Positions 16,927-24,369 of a stretch of 64,000 bases of DNA are shown piece after piece. Numbering within the stretch: the first letter of the stretch is position 1; each line of letters begins with the position of its first letter. A program made the translations under genes and the position numbers. Below the pieces are notes generated by a model. It worked only from the letters and a program-made list of their open reading frames with translations, was not told where the DNA came from and ran no database searches. This DNA comes from Pseudomonas entomophila. Lineage in GTDB: Bacteria; Pseudomonadota; Gammaproteobacteria; Pseudomonadales; Pseudomonadaceae. The stretch is from positions 62,001 to 126,000 of the forward strand of contig NZ_JARGCS010000030.1 of the NCBI RefSeq assembly GCF_029193575.1, written 5' to 3'.

Positions 16927-18782
16927 AGCCATCGAAGCTGTGCAAGCCTGCCCCGTTCATGCTCCTGGTCCTGTGCGTGGCCCTGGCCGGTTGCGGCACC
17001 AGTGCCGCGCGCAAGGACGGCCAGGCCCTGATCCAGGAAGGCCAGTACGAAGCCGGCATCACCCGCCTGCAAGAAGCCCTGCGTGAAGACCCGCGCGACA
17101 CCGAGTTGAACATCGCCCTGGCCCACGGTCGCCAGCAGGCCGTCGAAGCGCTGCTGACCCAGGCCGACAGCGACCGTGTCCGCCACGACTTCAGCGGCGC
17201 GCGCATGGGCTACGGCCGGGTGCTGACGATCGAGCCGAACAACCGCCGCGCCCAGGAGGGCATCCGCCAACTGGAGCTGATCCGCACCCTCGACGACCGC
17301 GTCGCCCTCGGCCAGGCGGCCCTGCGCCAGGGCGACCTGTTCGGCGCCGAGCGGCACATGCGCGAGGTGCTGCGCCTGGACCCGCAGAACCAGAAGGGGA
17401 TCATCCTGCGCAGCGACATCGAGAACGTCCAGGCCCGCACCGCCCAGCCTTACCCACAACTACGCAGCCGCCTGGAGCGGCCGGTCACCCTGGAGTTTCG
17501 CGACGCCAACCTGAAGACCATCTTCGAGGTGCTGGCCCAGGTCGCCGGGATCAACTTCATCTTCGACAAGGACCTGCGCCCGGACATGAAGGCCACGATC
17601 TTCGTGCGCGAGGTGCGCATCGAGGACGCCGTGGCCCTGCTGCTGGAGCAGAACCAGCTACGGCAGAAGATCGTCAACGACAACACCCTGCTGATCTACC
17701 CCGACTCGCCGCAGAAGACCAAGGACTACCAGGAGCTGGTCATGCGCACCTTCTACCTGACCAGCATCGACGCCAACACCGCATTGAATATGGTCAAGAC
17801 CCTGCTCAAGACCCGTGACGTGTTCGTCGACGAGCGCCTCAACACCCTGACCCTGCGCGACACCCCCGACGCCGTGCGCATGGCCGAGAAGCTGTTGCAG
17901 TCGCAGGACCAGTCCAACCCCGAGGTGGTGCTGGAGGTGGAGGTGATGGAAGTGGCGCGCTCGCGCATCCTCGACCTCGGCCTGCAATGGCCCAACACCT
18001 TTGGCGTGATCAACAGCGACGGCAGCGCGGTGGGGGTGCTCGACCAACTGCGCGGGATCAACTCCAGCCGCATCACCCTTTCCCCGTCGCCGCAGGCCAA
18101 GATCAACGCCCAGGACAAGGACATCAACACCCTGGCCAGCCCGGTGATTCGCGTCAGCAACCGCGAGCAGGCGCGCATCCACATCGGCCAGCGGGTGCCG
18201 ATCATCAGCGCCACCTCGGTGCCGTCCACCCAGGGGCCGGTGATCACCGAGAGCGTCACCTACCTGGACGTCGGCCTGAAGCTCGAAGTGCAGCCCACCG
18301 TGCACCTGAACAACGAGGTGGCGATCAAGGTGGCGCTGGAGGTGAGCAACGCCACGCCCCTGGAGCCGACCCGCCAGGGCACCATCCCGGTCCAGGTCGA
18401 CACCCGCAACGCCCAGACCAGCCTGCGGCTGCACGACGGCGAGACCCAGGTGCTGGCCGGCCTGGTGCGCAACGACCACAACGCCAGTGGCAACAAGATT
18501 CCGGGCCTGGGCGATATCCCCGGGCTGGGTCGGCTGTTCGGCAGCAACAAGGACGACATGAGCAAGTCCGAGCTGGTGCTGGCGATCACCCCGCGCATCG
18601 TCCGCAACCTGCCGTACCAGAGCCCGTCGGACATGGAGTTCGCCACCGGCACCGAGTCGGCCTTGCAGGTGCGCCAACTGGCCCAGCCGCTGCCTGCCAG
18701 CGCCGAGCCCACCGAGGCGCCCGCCGCCGGGCCGGTGGTGGAAGGGCAGATGGCCGTGGTGCCGCGGAGCCCACGGCCATGA
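16923..18782 (+). CDS. gspD: secretin lipoprotein with N-terminal TPR region (GspD/MshL-like)
   Basis: The 619-residue outer-membrane secretin starts with a lipobox (LAGC, Cys about 23). Residues about 30-170 hold helical TPR-like repeats (GQYEAGITRLQEALREDPRDTELNIALA). An STN/N-domain follows from about 186 (RPVTLEFRDANLKTIFEVLAQVAGINF), then one N1-type domain and the secretin core (about 330-590) ending ELVLAITPRIVRN. Classical T2SS secretins have more N-domains and no TPRs. The TPR and lipid anchor may replace a separate pilotin. It overlaps the connector gene by four bases. Confidence 0.92.
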   Translation: MKPSKLCKPAPFMLLVLCVALAGCGTSAARKDGQALIQEGQYEAGITRLQEALREDPRDTELNIALAHGRQQAVEALLTQADSDRVRHDFSGARMGYGRVLTIEPNNRRAQEGIRQLELIRTLDDRVALGQAALRQGDLFGAERHMREVLRLDPQNQKGIILRSDIENVQARTAQPYPQLRSRLERPVTLEFRDANLKTIFEVLAQVAGINFIFDKDLRPDMKATIFVREVRIEDAVALLLEQNQLRQKIVNDNTLLIYPDSPQKTKDYQELVMRTFYLTSIDANTALNMVKTLLKTRDVFVDERLNTLTLRDTPDAVRMAEKLLQSQDQSNPEVVLEVEVMEVARSRILDLGLQWPNTFGVINSDGSAVGVLDQLRGINSSRITLSPSPQAKINAQDKDINTLASPVIRVSNREQARIHIGQRVPIISATSVPSTQGPVITESVTYLDVGLKLEVQPTVHLNNEVAIKVALEVSNATPLEPTRQGTIPVQVDTRNAQTSLRLHDGETQVLAGLVRNDHNASGNKIPGLGDIPGLGRLFGSNKDDMSKSELVLAITPRIVRNLPYQSPSDMEFATGTESALQVRQLAQPLPASAEPTEAPAAGPVVEGQMAVVPRSPRP

Positions 18783-19252
18783 AACGCCGCCAGCAGGGCT
18801 TCAGCCTGATCGAAGTGGTGCTGACCCTGGCGCTGCTCGGGCTGCTCGCCAGCATGGCCGCACCGCTGGCCGAGACCGTGGTGCGCCGGCACAAGGAGCA
18901 GCAACTGCGCGCGGCGCTGTACCAGGTGCGCGACGCCATCGACGCCTACAAGCGCGCGTTCGACGCCGGCTACATCGAAAAACGCCTGAACGCCAGCGGC
19001 TACCCGCCGAGCCTGCAGGCGCTGGTGGACGGCGTGCGCGACGTGCGCAGCGCCAAGGGCGCGAAGTTCTACTTCCTGCGGCGCATCCCCCACGACCCGC
19101 TGCGCCCGGCCAAGGCTGGCGATGAGGGCGGCTGGGGCCTGCGCAGCTACGACAGCAACCCGGACAACCCACGCGAGGGCGACGACGTGTTCGACGTGTA
19201 TTCCAAGGCGCCAGGCAAGGGCCTGGACGGCACCCCCTACGGGCAATGGTGA
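18779..19252 (+). CDS. type II pseudopilin (GspG-like), first of three
   Basis: The 157-residue protein has a type III signal: positive leader MKRRQQG, cleavage before FSLIEV with Glu at +5, then a hydrophobic helix (TLALLGLLASMAAPLAETVV). The C-terminal region (YPPSLQALVDGV, IPHDPLRP, GWGLRSYDSNP, DVFDVYSKA) matches the GspG-type beta domain. Processing needs a prepilin peptidase, which is not in this window. ATG 18779 overlaps the gspD stop. Confidence 0.88.
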   Translation: MKRRQQGFSLIEVVLTLALLGLLASMAAPLAETVVRRHKEQQLRAALYQVRDAIDAYKRAFDAGYIEKRLNASGYPPSLQALVDGVRDVRSAKGAKFYFLRRIPHDPLRPAKAGDEGGWGLRSYDSNPDNPREGDDVFDVYSKAPGKGLDGTPYGQW

Positions 19253-19632
19253 AGGCGATGAAACGGGCCAAGGGCTTCACCCTGATCGAGCTGCTGGTGG
19301 TCATGGCGATCATCGCCACGCTGATGACCATCGCCATGCCGCGCTACTTCAACAGCCTCGAAGCCAGCCGCGAGGCGACCCTGCGCCAGAGCCTGGCGGT
19401 GTTGCGCGAGGCGCTGGACCACTACTACGGCGACACCGGGCGCTACCCCGAGTCGCTGGAGCAATTGGTCGAACAGCGCTACCTGCGCAACACCCCGGTC
19501 GACCCGCTCACCGAGCGCAGCGACGCCTGGCAACTGCTGCCACCACCCGAGGGCGTGGCCGGCGGGGTGGCTGACATCAAGAGCGGGGCAACCGGGAGGG
19601 CGCGTGATGGCAGCCTCTATGCCGAGTGGTAA
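19246..19632 (+). CDS. type II pseudopilin (GspG/GspH-like), second of three
   Basis: A pseudopilin of 128 residues with leader ending KRAKG, cleavage before FTLIEL (Glu at +5), a hydrophobic helix, and a GspG-like tail (GRYPESLEQLVEQRYLRNTPVDPLT). Start codons at 19246, 19249 and 19258 are all possible; 19258 gives the shortest leader (MKRAKG). The gene overlaps the previous stop. It may be the second major subunit, or a tip subunit. Confidence 0.85.
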   Translation: MVKAMKRAKGFTLIELLVVMAIIATLMTIAMPRYFNSLEASREATLRQSLAVLREALDHYYGDTGRYPESLEQLVEQRYLRNTPVDPLTERSDAWQLLPPPEGVAGGVADIKSGATGRARDGSLYAEW

Positions 19633-20125
19633 CGCCGGCTTCACCTACCTGGGCGTGCTGCTGTTGATCGCCAGCAGCGGCCTGGCCCTGGCCGCCACCG
19701 GCACGCTATGGGCCACCGCCGCCCAGCGTGAGCGCGAGCGCCAGTTGCTGTGGGTCGGCGGGCAGTACGCCCAGGCCCTGCGCAGCTACTACCGCGCCTC
19801 CCCAGGCCTGGCCCAGTACCCGCACGACCTGGCCGAGTTGCTGGAGGACAACCGCTTCCCGGCGCCGCAGCGGCACATCCGCCGGCTCTACCGCGATCCG
19901 CTCGGGGGCGAGGACTGGGGCCTGCTGCGCGCGGTCGACGGGCGCATCACCGGTGTGCACAGCCGCGCCCAGGGCACGCCACTCAAACGCAGCGGCTTCA
20001 CCGCGCAGTGGTCGGGTTTCGAGGGGCTTGCGCACTACAGCGACTGGCAGTTCGTCGCCGAGCAGGCCTTCGCCGAGGGCGGCAATGGCGCGCGCCGGCA
20101 CGCTGGGCCGGGAGACGCGCCATGA
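19607..20125 (+). CDS. atypical minor pseudopilin lacking Glu5 (third of three)
   Basis: This protein has 172 residues. The leader ends at NAG, and the mature start would be FTYLGVLLLIASSGLALAAT. The hydrophobic helix is present but the residue at +5 is Gly instead of Glu. Loss of Glu5 is typical of the tip pseudopilin GspK. The C-terminal part (YPHDLAELLEDNRFPAPQRHIRRLYRDPL, DWGLL) still looks GspG-like rather than GspK-like. ATG 19607 overlaps the previous gene; the stop overlaps the csgE start. Confidence 0.78.
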   Translation: MAASMPSGNAGFTYLGVLLLIASSGLALAATGTLWATAAQRERERQLLWVGGQYAQALRSYYRASPGLAQYPHDLAELLEDNRFPAPQRHIRRLYRDPLGGEDWGLLRAVDGRITGVHSRAQGTPLKRSGFTAQWSGFEGLAHYSDWQFVAEQAFAEGGNGARRHAGPGDAP

Positions 20126-20517
20126 AGCGCCTGGCCGCCGTTGCCTGCCTGCTGCTGTCGCTGGCCCAGGCGCCGGCCCGCGCCGGGGCCGAGGACGAGA
20201 TGATGGGCTTCATCGTCGACAACACCATTTCGCACATCGGCCACGACTTCTACGCCGTCTTCACCGACCGCCTGCGCGCCACCAGCCGCCTGGATTTCAA
20301 CCTGGTGGTGCGCGAACGCCCGGACGCCCGCTGGGGCAGCCTGGTGACCGTGGAATACGAACGCGAGGTGCTCTACCGGCGTTTCCTGCCGCCGAACACC
20401 ACGCAGCTCAACGACGAGGCCATCGCGGCCGCCGACCTGGTCCGCCAGCAGATCGTCCAGCGCAAGCTGCAACGCCTGCTGCAGGACACCACCGACCTGG
20501 AGAGGGACGAGCTATGA
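20122..20517 (+). CDS. csgE: curli assembly factor CsgE
   Basis: The 131-residue protein has a signal peptide (about 1-22) and the CsgE pattern: NTISHIGHDFYAVFTDRLR, LDFNLVVRERPDARWGSLVTVEYEREVLYRRFLPP, ending with paired helices. CsgE caps the CsgG pore in the periplasm and gives it substrate specificity. ATG 20122 overlaps the stop of the last pseudopilin, which ties the curli export genes to the secretion operon. Confidence 0.93.
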   Translation: MKRLAAVACLLLSLAQAPARAGAEDEMMGFIVDNTISHIGHDFYAVFTDRLRATSRLDFNLVVRERPDARWGSLVTVEYEREVLYRRFLPPNTTQLNDEAIAAADLVRQQIVQRKLQRLLQDTTDLERDEL

Positions 20518-20927
20518 ACACCCCGATTGCCCGCTGCGCCGCAGCTTGCCTGATGGTCGCGGGCCTCACCGCCCAGGCCACGGAACTGGTGTACACCCCG
20601 GTCAACCCGGCCTTCGGCGGCAACCCGCTGAACGGCACCTGGCTGCTGAACAACGCCCAGGCGCAGAACGACCACGACGACCCGGACTTGAAAAGCCGCA
20701 GCTCGGCGTTCTCCGGCACCTCGGCGCTGGAGCGCTTCACCAGCCAACTGGAGTCGCGGCTGCTGTCGCAGCTGCTGGACAACATCAACACCGGCAACAC
20801 CGGCAGCCTCGCCACCGATGCCTTTTTGGTGGACGTGATCGACGACTCGGGCGCCCTGAGCATCCGCGTCACCGACCGGGCCACCGGGGAAGTCTCGATC
20901 ATCGAGGTCAGCGGCCTGAACCCCTGA
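20514..20927 (+). CDS. csgF: curli assembly factor CsgF
   Basis: A 137-residue secreted protein with a signal peptide ending near AQA. The mature N-terminus has the CsgF hallmark ELVYTPVNPAFGGNPLNGTWLLNNAQAQN, the segment that plugs into the CsgG barrel. The tail (FLVDVIDDSGALSIRVTDRATGE) fits the family. In curli, CsgF is surface exposed and couples CsgG to the nucleator CsgB. It is ATGA-coupled to csgE. Confidence 0.95.
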   Translation: MNTPIARCAAACLMVAGLTAQATELVYTPVNPAFGGNPLNGTWLLNNAQAQNDHDDPDLKSRSSAFSGTSALERFTSQLESRLLSQLLDNINTGNTGSLATDAFLVDVIDDSGALSIRVTDRATGEVSIIEVSGLNP

Positions 20928-20956
20928 GAGGGTGCGGCCAACTGGGGAGAACCGCC

Positions 20957-21799
20957 ATGAAACGCCTGCTGAGCACACTGTTGATCCTCGCCACCCTGCA
21001 AGGGTGCGGCCTGCGCGAACCGATGCCCGCCGAACAGGACCCCGACACCCCGACCCTGACGCCCCGCGCCTCGACCTACTACGACCTGCTCAACCTGCCG
21101 CGGCCCAAGGGCCGGCTGATGGCGGTGGTGTATGGCTTTCGCGATCAGACCGGGCAGTACAAACCGACCCCGGCCAGTTCCTTCTCCACCAGCGTGACCC
21201 AGGGGGCGGCGAGCATGCTGATGGATGCGCTCAACGCCAGCGGCTGGTTCGTGGTGCTGGAGCGCGAGGGGCTGCAGAACCTGCTGACCGAGCGCAAGAT
21301 CATCCGCGCCTCGCAGAAAAAGCCCGACGTGGCGCCGAACATCCAGAGCGAACTGCCGCCGTTGCAGGCTGCGAACCTGATGCTCGAAGGCGGCATCATC
21401 GCCTACGACACCAACGTGCGCAGCGGCGGTGAGGGCGCGCGCTACCTGGGGATCGACATCGCGCGCGAGTACCGGGTCGACCAGGTCACGGTGAACCTGC
21501 GCGCGGTGGACGTGCGCACCGGCCAGGTGCTGGCCAATGTCATGACCAGCAAGACCATCTACTCGGTCGGTCGCAGCGCCGGGGTGTTCAAGTTCATCGA
21601 GTTCAAGAAGCTGCTGGAGGCGGAGGTGGGCTACACCACCAATGAGCCGGCGCAGCTGTGCGTGCTGTCGGCCATCGAGGCGGCGGTGGGGCACTTGCTG
21701 GCGCAGGGGATCGAGCGGCGGTTGTGGCAGGTGGCGGGGGATGGCAGCGGGGACAAGGCCGTGGTGGAGAAATACCTGAGCCAGTACCAGCAGCAGTGA
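20957..21799 (+). CDS. csgG: curli secretion pore lipoprotein CsgG
   Basis: This outer-membrane lipoprotein of 280 residues has its lipobox at LQGC (Cys 17). It forms the nonameric curli pore. Family signatures include YDLLNLPRPKGRLMAVVYGFRDQTGQYKP, ASMLMDALNASGWFVVLEREGLQNLLTERKIIR, LEGGIIAYDTNVRSGG, YRVDQVTVNLRAVDVRTGQVL and GVFKFIEFKKLLEAE. Length matches the E. coli protein. It lies 29 bases after csgF, with GGGGAG as ribosome site, and ends the operon. Confidence 0.95.
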   Translation: MKRLLSTLLILATLQGCGLREPMPAEQDPDTPTLTPRASTYYDLLNLPRPKGRLMAVVYGFRDQTGQYKPTPASSFSTSVTQGAASMLMDALNASGWFVVLEREGLQNLLTERKIIRASQKKPDVAPNIQSELPPLQAANLMLEGGIIAYDTNVRSGGEGARYLGIDIAREYRVDQVTVNLRAVDVRTGQVLANVMTSKTIYSVGRSAGVFKFIEFKKLLEAEVGYTTNEPAQLCVLSAIEAAVGHLLAQGIERRLWQVAGDGSGDKAVVEKYLSQYQQQ

Positions 21800-21806
21800 G
21801 TTCCAT

Positions 21807-21849
21807 GGCCCTATCCTGTGTAGGCGCGGGCTTGCCCCGCGATAGGGCC
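21807..21849. repeat. REP element after csgG
   Basis: GGCCCTATC and GATAGGGCC arms enclose GCGGGCTTGCCCCGC. It starts seven bases after the csgG stop and could form a hairpin that stabilises or ends the operon transcript. Between it and the next start at 22036 (about 190 bases) no further feature is clear. Confidence 0.85.
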
Positions 21850-22035
21850 AGCCTGTCAAACAGCAATTTCCTGGCCCATTTGGATCCATGTGCTACTACT
21901 TGAATTCGACACGCGCGATTGCAAAAGGATGGTCGCAGAGGCAGGGAGTTCGCCAGCGCTGATGTCCCGCCCCATGCCTGCCTTCCTGCGTCGTGTGTAT
22001 TCGTGACGATTTCATCCCCACAAGGAAGGCAATAC

Positions 22036-22506
22036 ATGACCGAAGTCACCCTCATCGAAACCGTGAGCGCCGATTCCCTGACCGCACTGCTGCAGGATGC
22101 CGGCTGCCGGGTCAATCGCAGCGAGCAGAACGCCGTGGTCCAACTGCTCAGCGCCAGCCAGGGCGTGGGTTATGCCGTGCGCTTCGGCAACCGTGCGCCG
22201 GGCAAGGACGGCGAGTTCCTCGACTTCACCTTCAGCTGCGCGCTGCGCATCCAGGGCGAGTTGCCGGCGGGCCTGGCCGAGCGCTGGAATGCCACGCGGC
22301 GTTTCGCCCGGCTGTCGGTGCAGGGTGAGTTCCTGGTGATGGAGAAGGACGTGGTGGTCGCCGATGGCGTGAGCCAGAAGCACCTGCTGGGCAGCCTGCT
22401 GCTGTGGGATCGCCTGCTGCAGGAATTCATCGTCTACCTGCGTGACTACAGCCGCAACGTCGCCGAACAGGTGCCCGTCGTGGCTGATGCGGTGAGCGCC
22501 TCTTGA
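22036..22506 (+). CDS. YbjN-domain protein
   Basis: A cytoplasmic protein of 156 residues without signal peptide. The run LPAGLAERWNATRRFARLSVQGEFLVMEKDVVV is characteristic of YbjN-family proteins, whose fold resembles type III secretion chaperones; in enterobacteria YbjN affects motility and stress traits. AAGGAAGG lies upstream of ATG 22036. Its stop overlaps the TTG start of the next gene, so the two form a pair. A chaperone or regulatory role in the neighbouring fibre system is possible but unproven. Confidence 0.72.
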   Translation: MTEVTLIETVSADSLTALLQDAGCRVNRSEQNAVVQLLSASQGVGYAVRFGNRAPGKDGEFLDFTFSCALRIQGELPAGLAERWNATRRFARLSVQGEFLVMEKDVVVADGVSQKHLLGSLLLWDRLLQEFIVYLRDYSRNVAEQVPVVADAVSAS

Positions 22507-23429
22507 CCTCGCGCACCTTGTGGGCCGGCGCTGGCGCGTTGGCCCTGGTGGCGATCGCCGTCGCCCTGGCGTTGCGCCCGGGCAGCGAGCCGGTGGCAGC
22601 GGCGCGCAGCGCCGTTTCCGGGCCGGTGCTGGCGAGTCTCGGCGAGCAGCGGGTCGGCAGCGACGAGCTGAAGGACTTGCTGGCGCAACTGCCGCAGGAG
22701 ACCCGCGAGCGCCTGCGCGGCGATCGCCCCGCGCTGGAGGCGTGGATTCGCGCGCGTCTGGCGGAAAAGGCGCTGTATCGGCAGGCCGAAGCCAAGGGCT
22801 GGCCGAAACGGCCCGAGGTGCAGGCGCAGACCCGCGCCGCCAGCGAGCAGATCGTGTTGCGCGACTACCTGGTGTCGGTGAGCGCCGTGCCTGACGACTA
22901 CCCCAGCCAGGCGGAACTCGAGCAGGCCTACCAGGCCAGCAAGGGCGAGCTGCAGCTGCCGTCGCGTTACCGCCTGAGCCAGATCTTCCTGCGGGTGGAA
23001 AACCCCAAGGACGAGGACGCCGTGCTCAAGCAGGCCCAGGCGCTGGCCAAGCAAGCGCGCGATGGCGACTTCCCGGCATTGGCCCGCGAGCACTCGCAGG
23101 ACACCGGCAGCGCCGCCCAGGGCGGCGACACCGGCCTGCAGCCGCTGGCGCAGTTGCTGCCGGAAGTGCGTGAGGTGGTGACGCGGCTGAAGGTCGAGGG
23201 GGTCAGCGAGCCGGTGCGCAGCGCGGCGGGTTGGCACATCATCAAGCTGGTGGAGCAGCAGACGGCGAGGGCGGCCACACTGGAGGAAGTGACGCCGCAA
23301 CTGCGCCAGGTACTGCGCGCTCAGCGCCAAGAGCAGTTGGTCAAGCAGTATGTGGACGGCATGTTCGACAGCGCCACGCTGAGCATCGATGGCGCGGCGT
23401 TGAACCAGGTGCTGGAGGCCAGTCGCTAG
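22503..23429 (+). CDS. parvulin-type periplasmic peptidyl-prolyl isomerase
   Basis: The 308-residue protein starts at TTG 22503, overlapping the previous stop. An N-terminal hydrophobic anchor (about 8-24) places it in the periplasm. A SurA/PpiD-like helical domain (about 40-150) is followed by a parvulin domain (about 155-255: SRYRLSQIFLRVENPKDED, FPALAREHSQDTGSAAQGGDTG, SAAGWHIIKLVE). It resembles isomerases found with secretion systems and could keep outer-membrane or amyloid proteins competent. It is the second parvulin/SurA-like protein near the fibre and oxidase operons. Confidence 0.88.
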   Translation: MTSRTLWAGAGALALVAIAVALALRPGSEPVAAARSAVSGPVLASLGEQRVGSDELKDLLAQLPQETRERLRGDRPALEAWIRARLAEKALYRQAEAKGWPKRPEVQAQTRAASEQIVLRDYLVSVSAVPDDYPSQAELEQAYQASKGELQLPSRYRLSQIFLRVENPKDEDAVLKQAQALAKQARDGDFPALAREHSQDTGSAAQGGDTGLQPLAQLLPEVREVVTRLKVEGVSEPVRSAAGWHIIKLVEQQTARAATLEEVTPQLRQVLRAQRQEQLVKQYVDGMFDSATLSIDGAALNQVLEASR

Positions 23430-23439
23430 CACTGCCCCC

Positions 23440-23525
23440 ATCGCGTGCAAGCCCGCTCCCACAGGTGTCCCGCAGCCCTCAAGGTGCGGTTAACCCGTGG
23501 GAGCGGGCTTGCCCCGCGATAGGGC
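23440..23525. repeat. REP pair between ppiase and alkB genes
   Basis: Inverted arms GCAAGCCCGCTCC (23448-23460) and GGAGCGGGCTTGC (23500-23512), the second followed by CCCGCGATAGGGCC. It lies between converging genes and may serve as a bidirectional transcript end. Confidence 0.88.
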
Positions 23526-23544
23526 CGGCGAAACCCGCGTGAAT

Positions 23545-24198
23545 CTATCCCGCCTTGCGCAATGTCAGGTTGATCCGTCGCTCCCCCAGCCGTGGATGCA
23601 GCCCCGGCTTGATGGGCAACACCCCATGAAAGCGCAACCGATCTTCGCCACCCCACACCAGCACATCTCCATGACTCAGCGGCACATGCCGAGGCCGCTC
23701 GCCGCGTTGCAGCCCACCCAGCAGGAACACCGCCGGCAACCCCAGTGAAACCGACACGATCGGCTGTCCGAAATCCCGTTCGTCGCGGTCCTGGTGCAGG
23801 CTCAGGCGGGTGCCCGGCAGGTAATGGTTGACCAGGCAGGCATCCGGCACGAAGCCCTCGAACCCGGCCAGCGCCGCCGCGCGTCCGGCCAGGGCCAGCA
23901 ATACCGGGGGCAGGGCGGGCCAGGGGTTGCCGGTCATTGGGTCGACGGGGCTGTAGCGATAGCCCTTGGCGTCACTGACCCAGCCCAGCGCGCCGCAGTT
24001 GCTCAGGCCCACGGCCATGCGCAGGCCGCCGGGGGTGTGCATGTGCCGGAACGGCGCGGCGCGCAGCACCGGGCGCAGGGCGTCGAGCACGGCTTCGACC
24101 TCGGGCAGGGCGAAGCCCGGGAGCAGCACGGTATGGCTGGCCAGGTGCTGGGGCTGGGGGCCGAAAAGGTCGAGGTCGGATTGGATCATGGCGGGCAT
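23545..24198 (-). CDS. alkB: AlkB-family DNA/RNA demethylase
   Basis: A 2-oxoglutarate/Fe(II) dioxygenase of about 217 residues that removes alkyl groups from damaged bases. Visible motifs are the substrate loop GYRYSPVDPMTGNPWPALP, iron ligands HQDRDE (HxD) and a distal His in RFHGVLPI, and the 2-oxoglutarate-binding RRINLTLR near the end. The start could be 24198 (MPAMIQ) or 24189 (MIQSDLDLF); a longer frame reaches 24246 without a clear ribosome site. It is a housekeeping repair gene unrelated to the flanking curli genes. Confidence 0.9.
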   Translation of the reverse strand: MPAMIQSDLDLFGPQPQHLASHTVLLPGFALPEVEAVLDALRPVLRAAPFRHMHTPGGLRMAVGLSNCGALGWVSDAKGYRYSPVDPMTGNPWPALPPVLLALAGRAAALAGFEGFVPDACLVNHYLPGTRLSLHQDRDERDFGQPIVSVSLGLPAVFLLGGLQRGERPRHVPLSHGDVLVWGGEDRLRFHGVLPIKPGLHPRLGERRINLTLRKAG

Positions 24199-24218
24199 TG
24201 TAGCGCGCCTGGCGAGAG

Positions 24219-24306
24219 GGCCCAATTGCGCGGCAAGCCCGCACACAGGTACAGCGCTATATCCAGAATCAGCGGTTTAGCTGTGGGTTTGCGCCGCGAT
24301 TGGGCT
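24219..24306. repeat. degenerate REP pair
   Basis: Imperfect inverted arms (GGCCCAATTGCGCGGCAAGC and TTTGCGCCGCGATTGGGC) resemble the REP consensus with several changes. It lies between the alkB start and the end of the curli operon. Confidence 0.6.
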
Positions 24307-24308
24307 TC

Positions 24309-24356
24309 AAAGAATAAAAAGGAACCGCGGCGCCAGGGAGGGAGCTACCGCGGTCC
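24309..24356 (-). terminator. rho-independent terminator of the csgBA operon
   Basis: On the minus strand GGACCGCGG (24356-24348) pairs with CCGCGGTTCC (24330-24321), followed by TTTTTATTCTTT. It lies 14 bases after the csgA stop. Confidence 0.85.
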
Positions 24357-24369
24357 AAGGGGGAGCGGA

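Noticed and set aside
21900..21935. Sigma-54-like TTGCA upstream of the YbjN gene
   Set aside because: No GG lies at the required ten-base spacing upstream.
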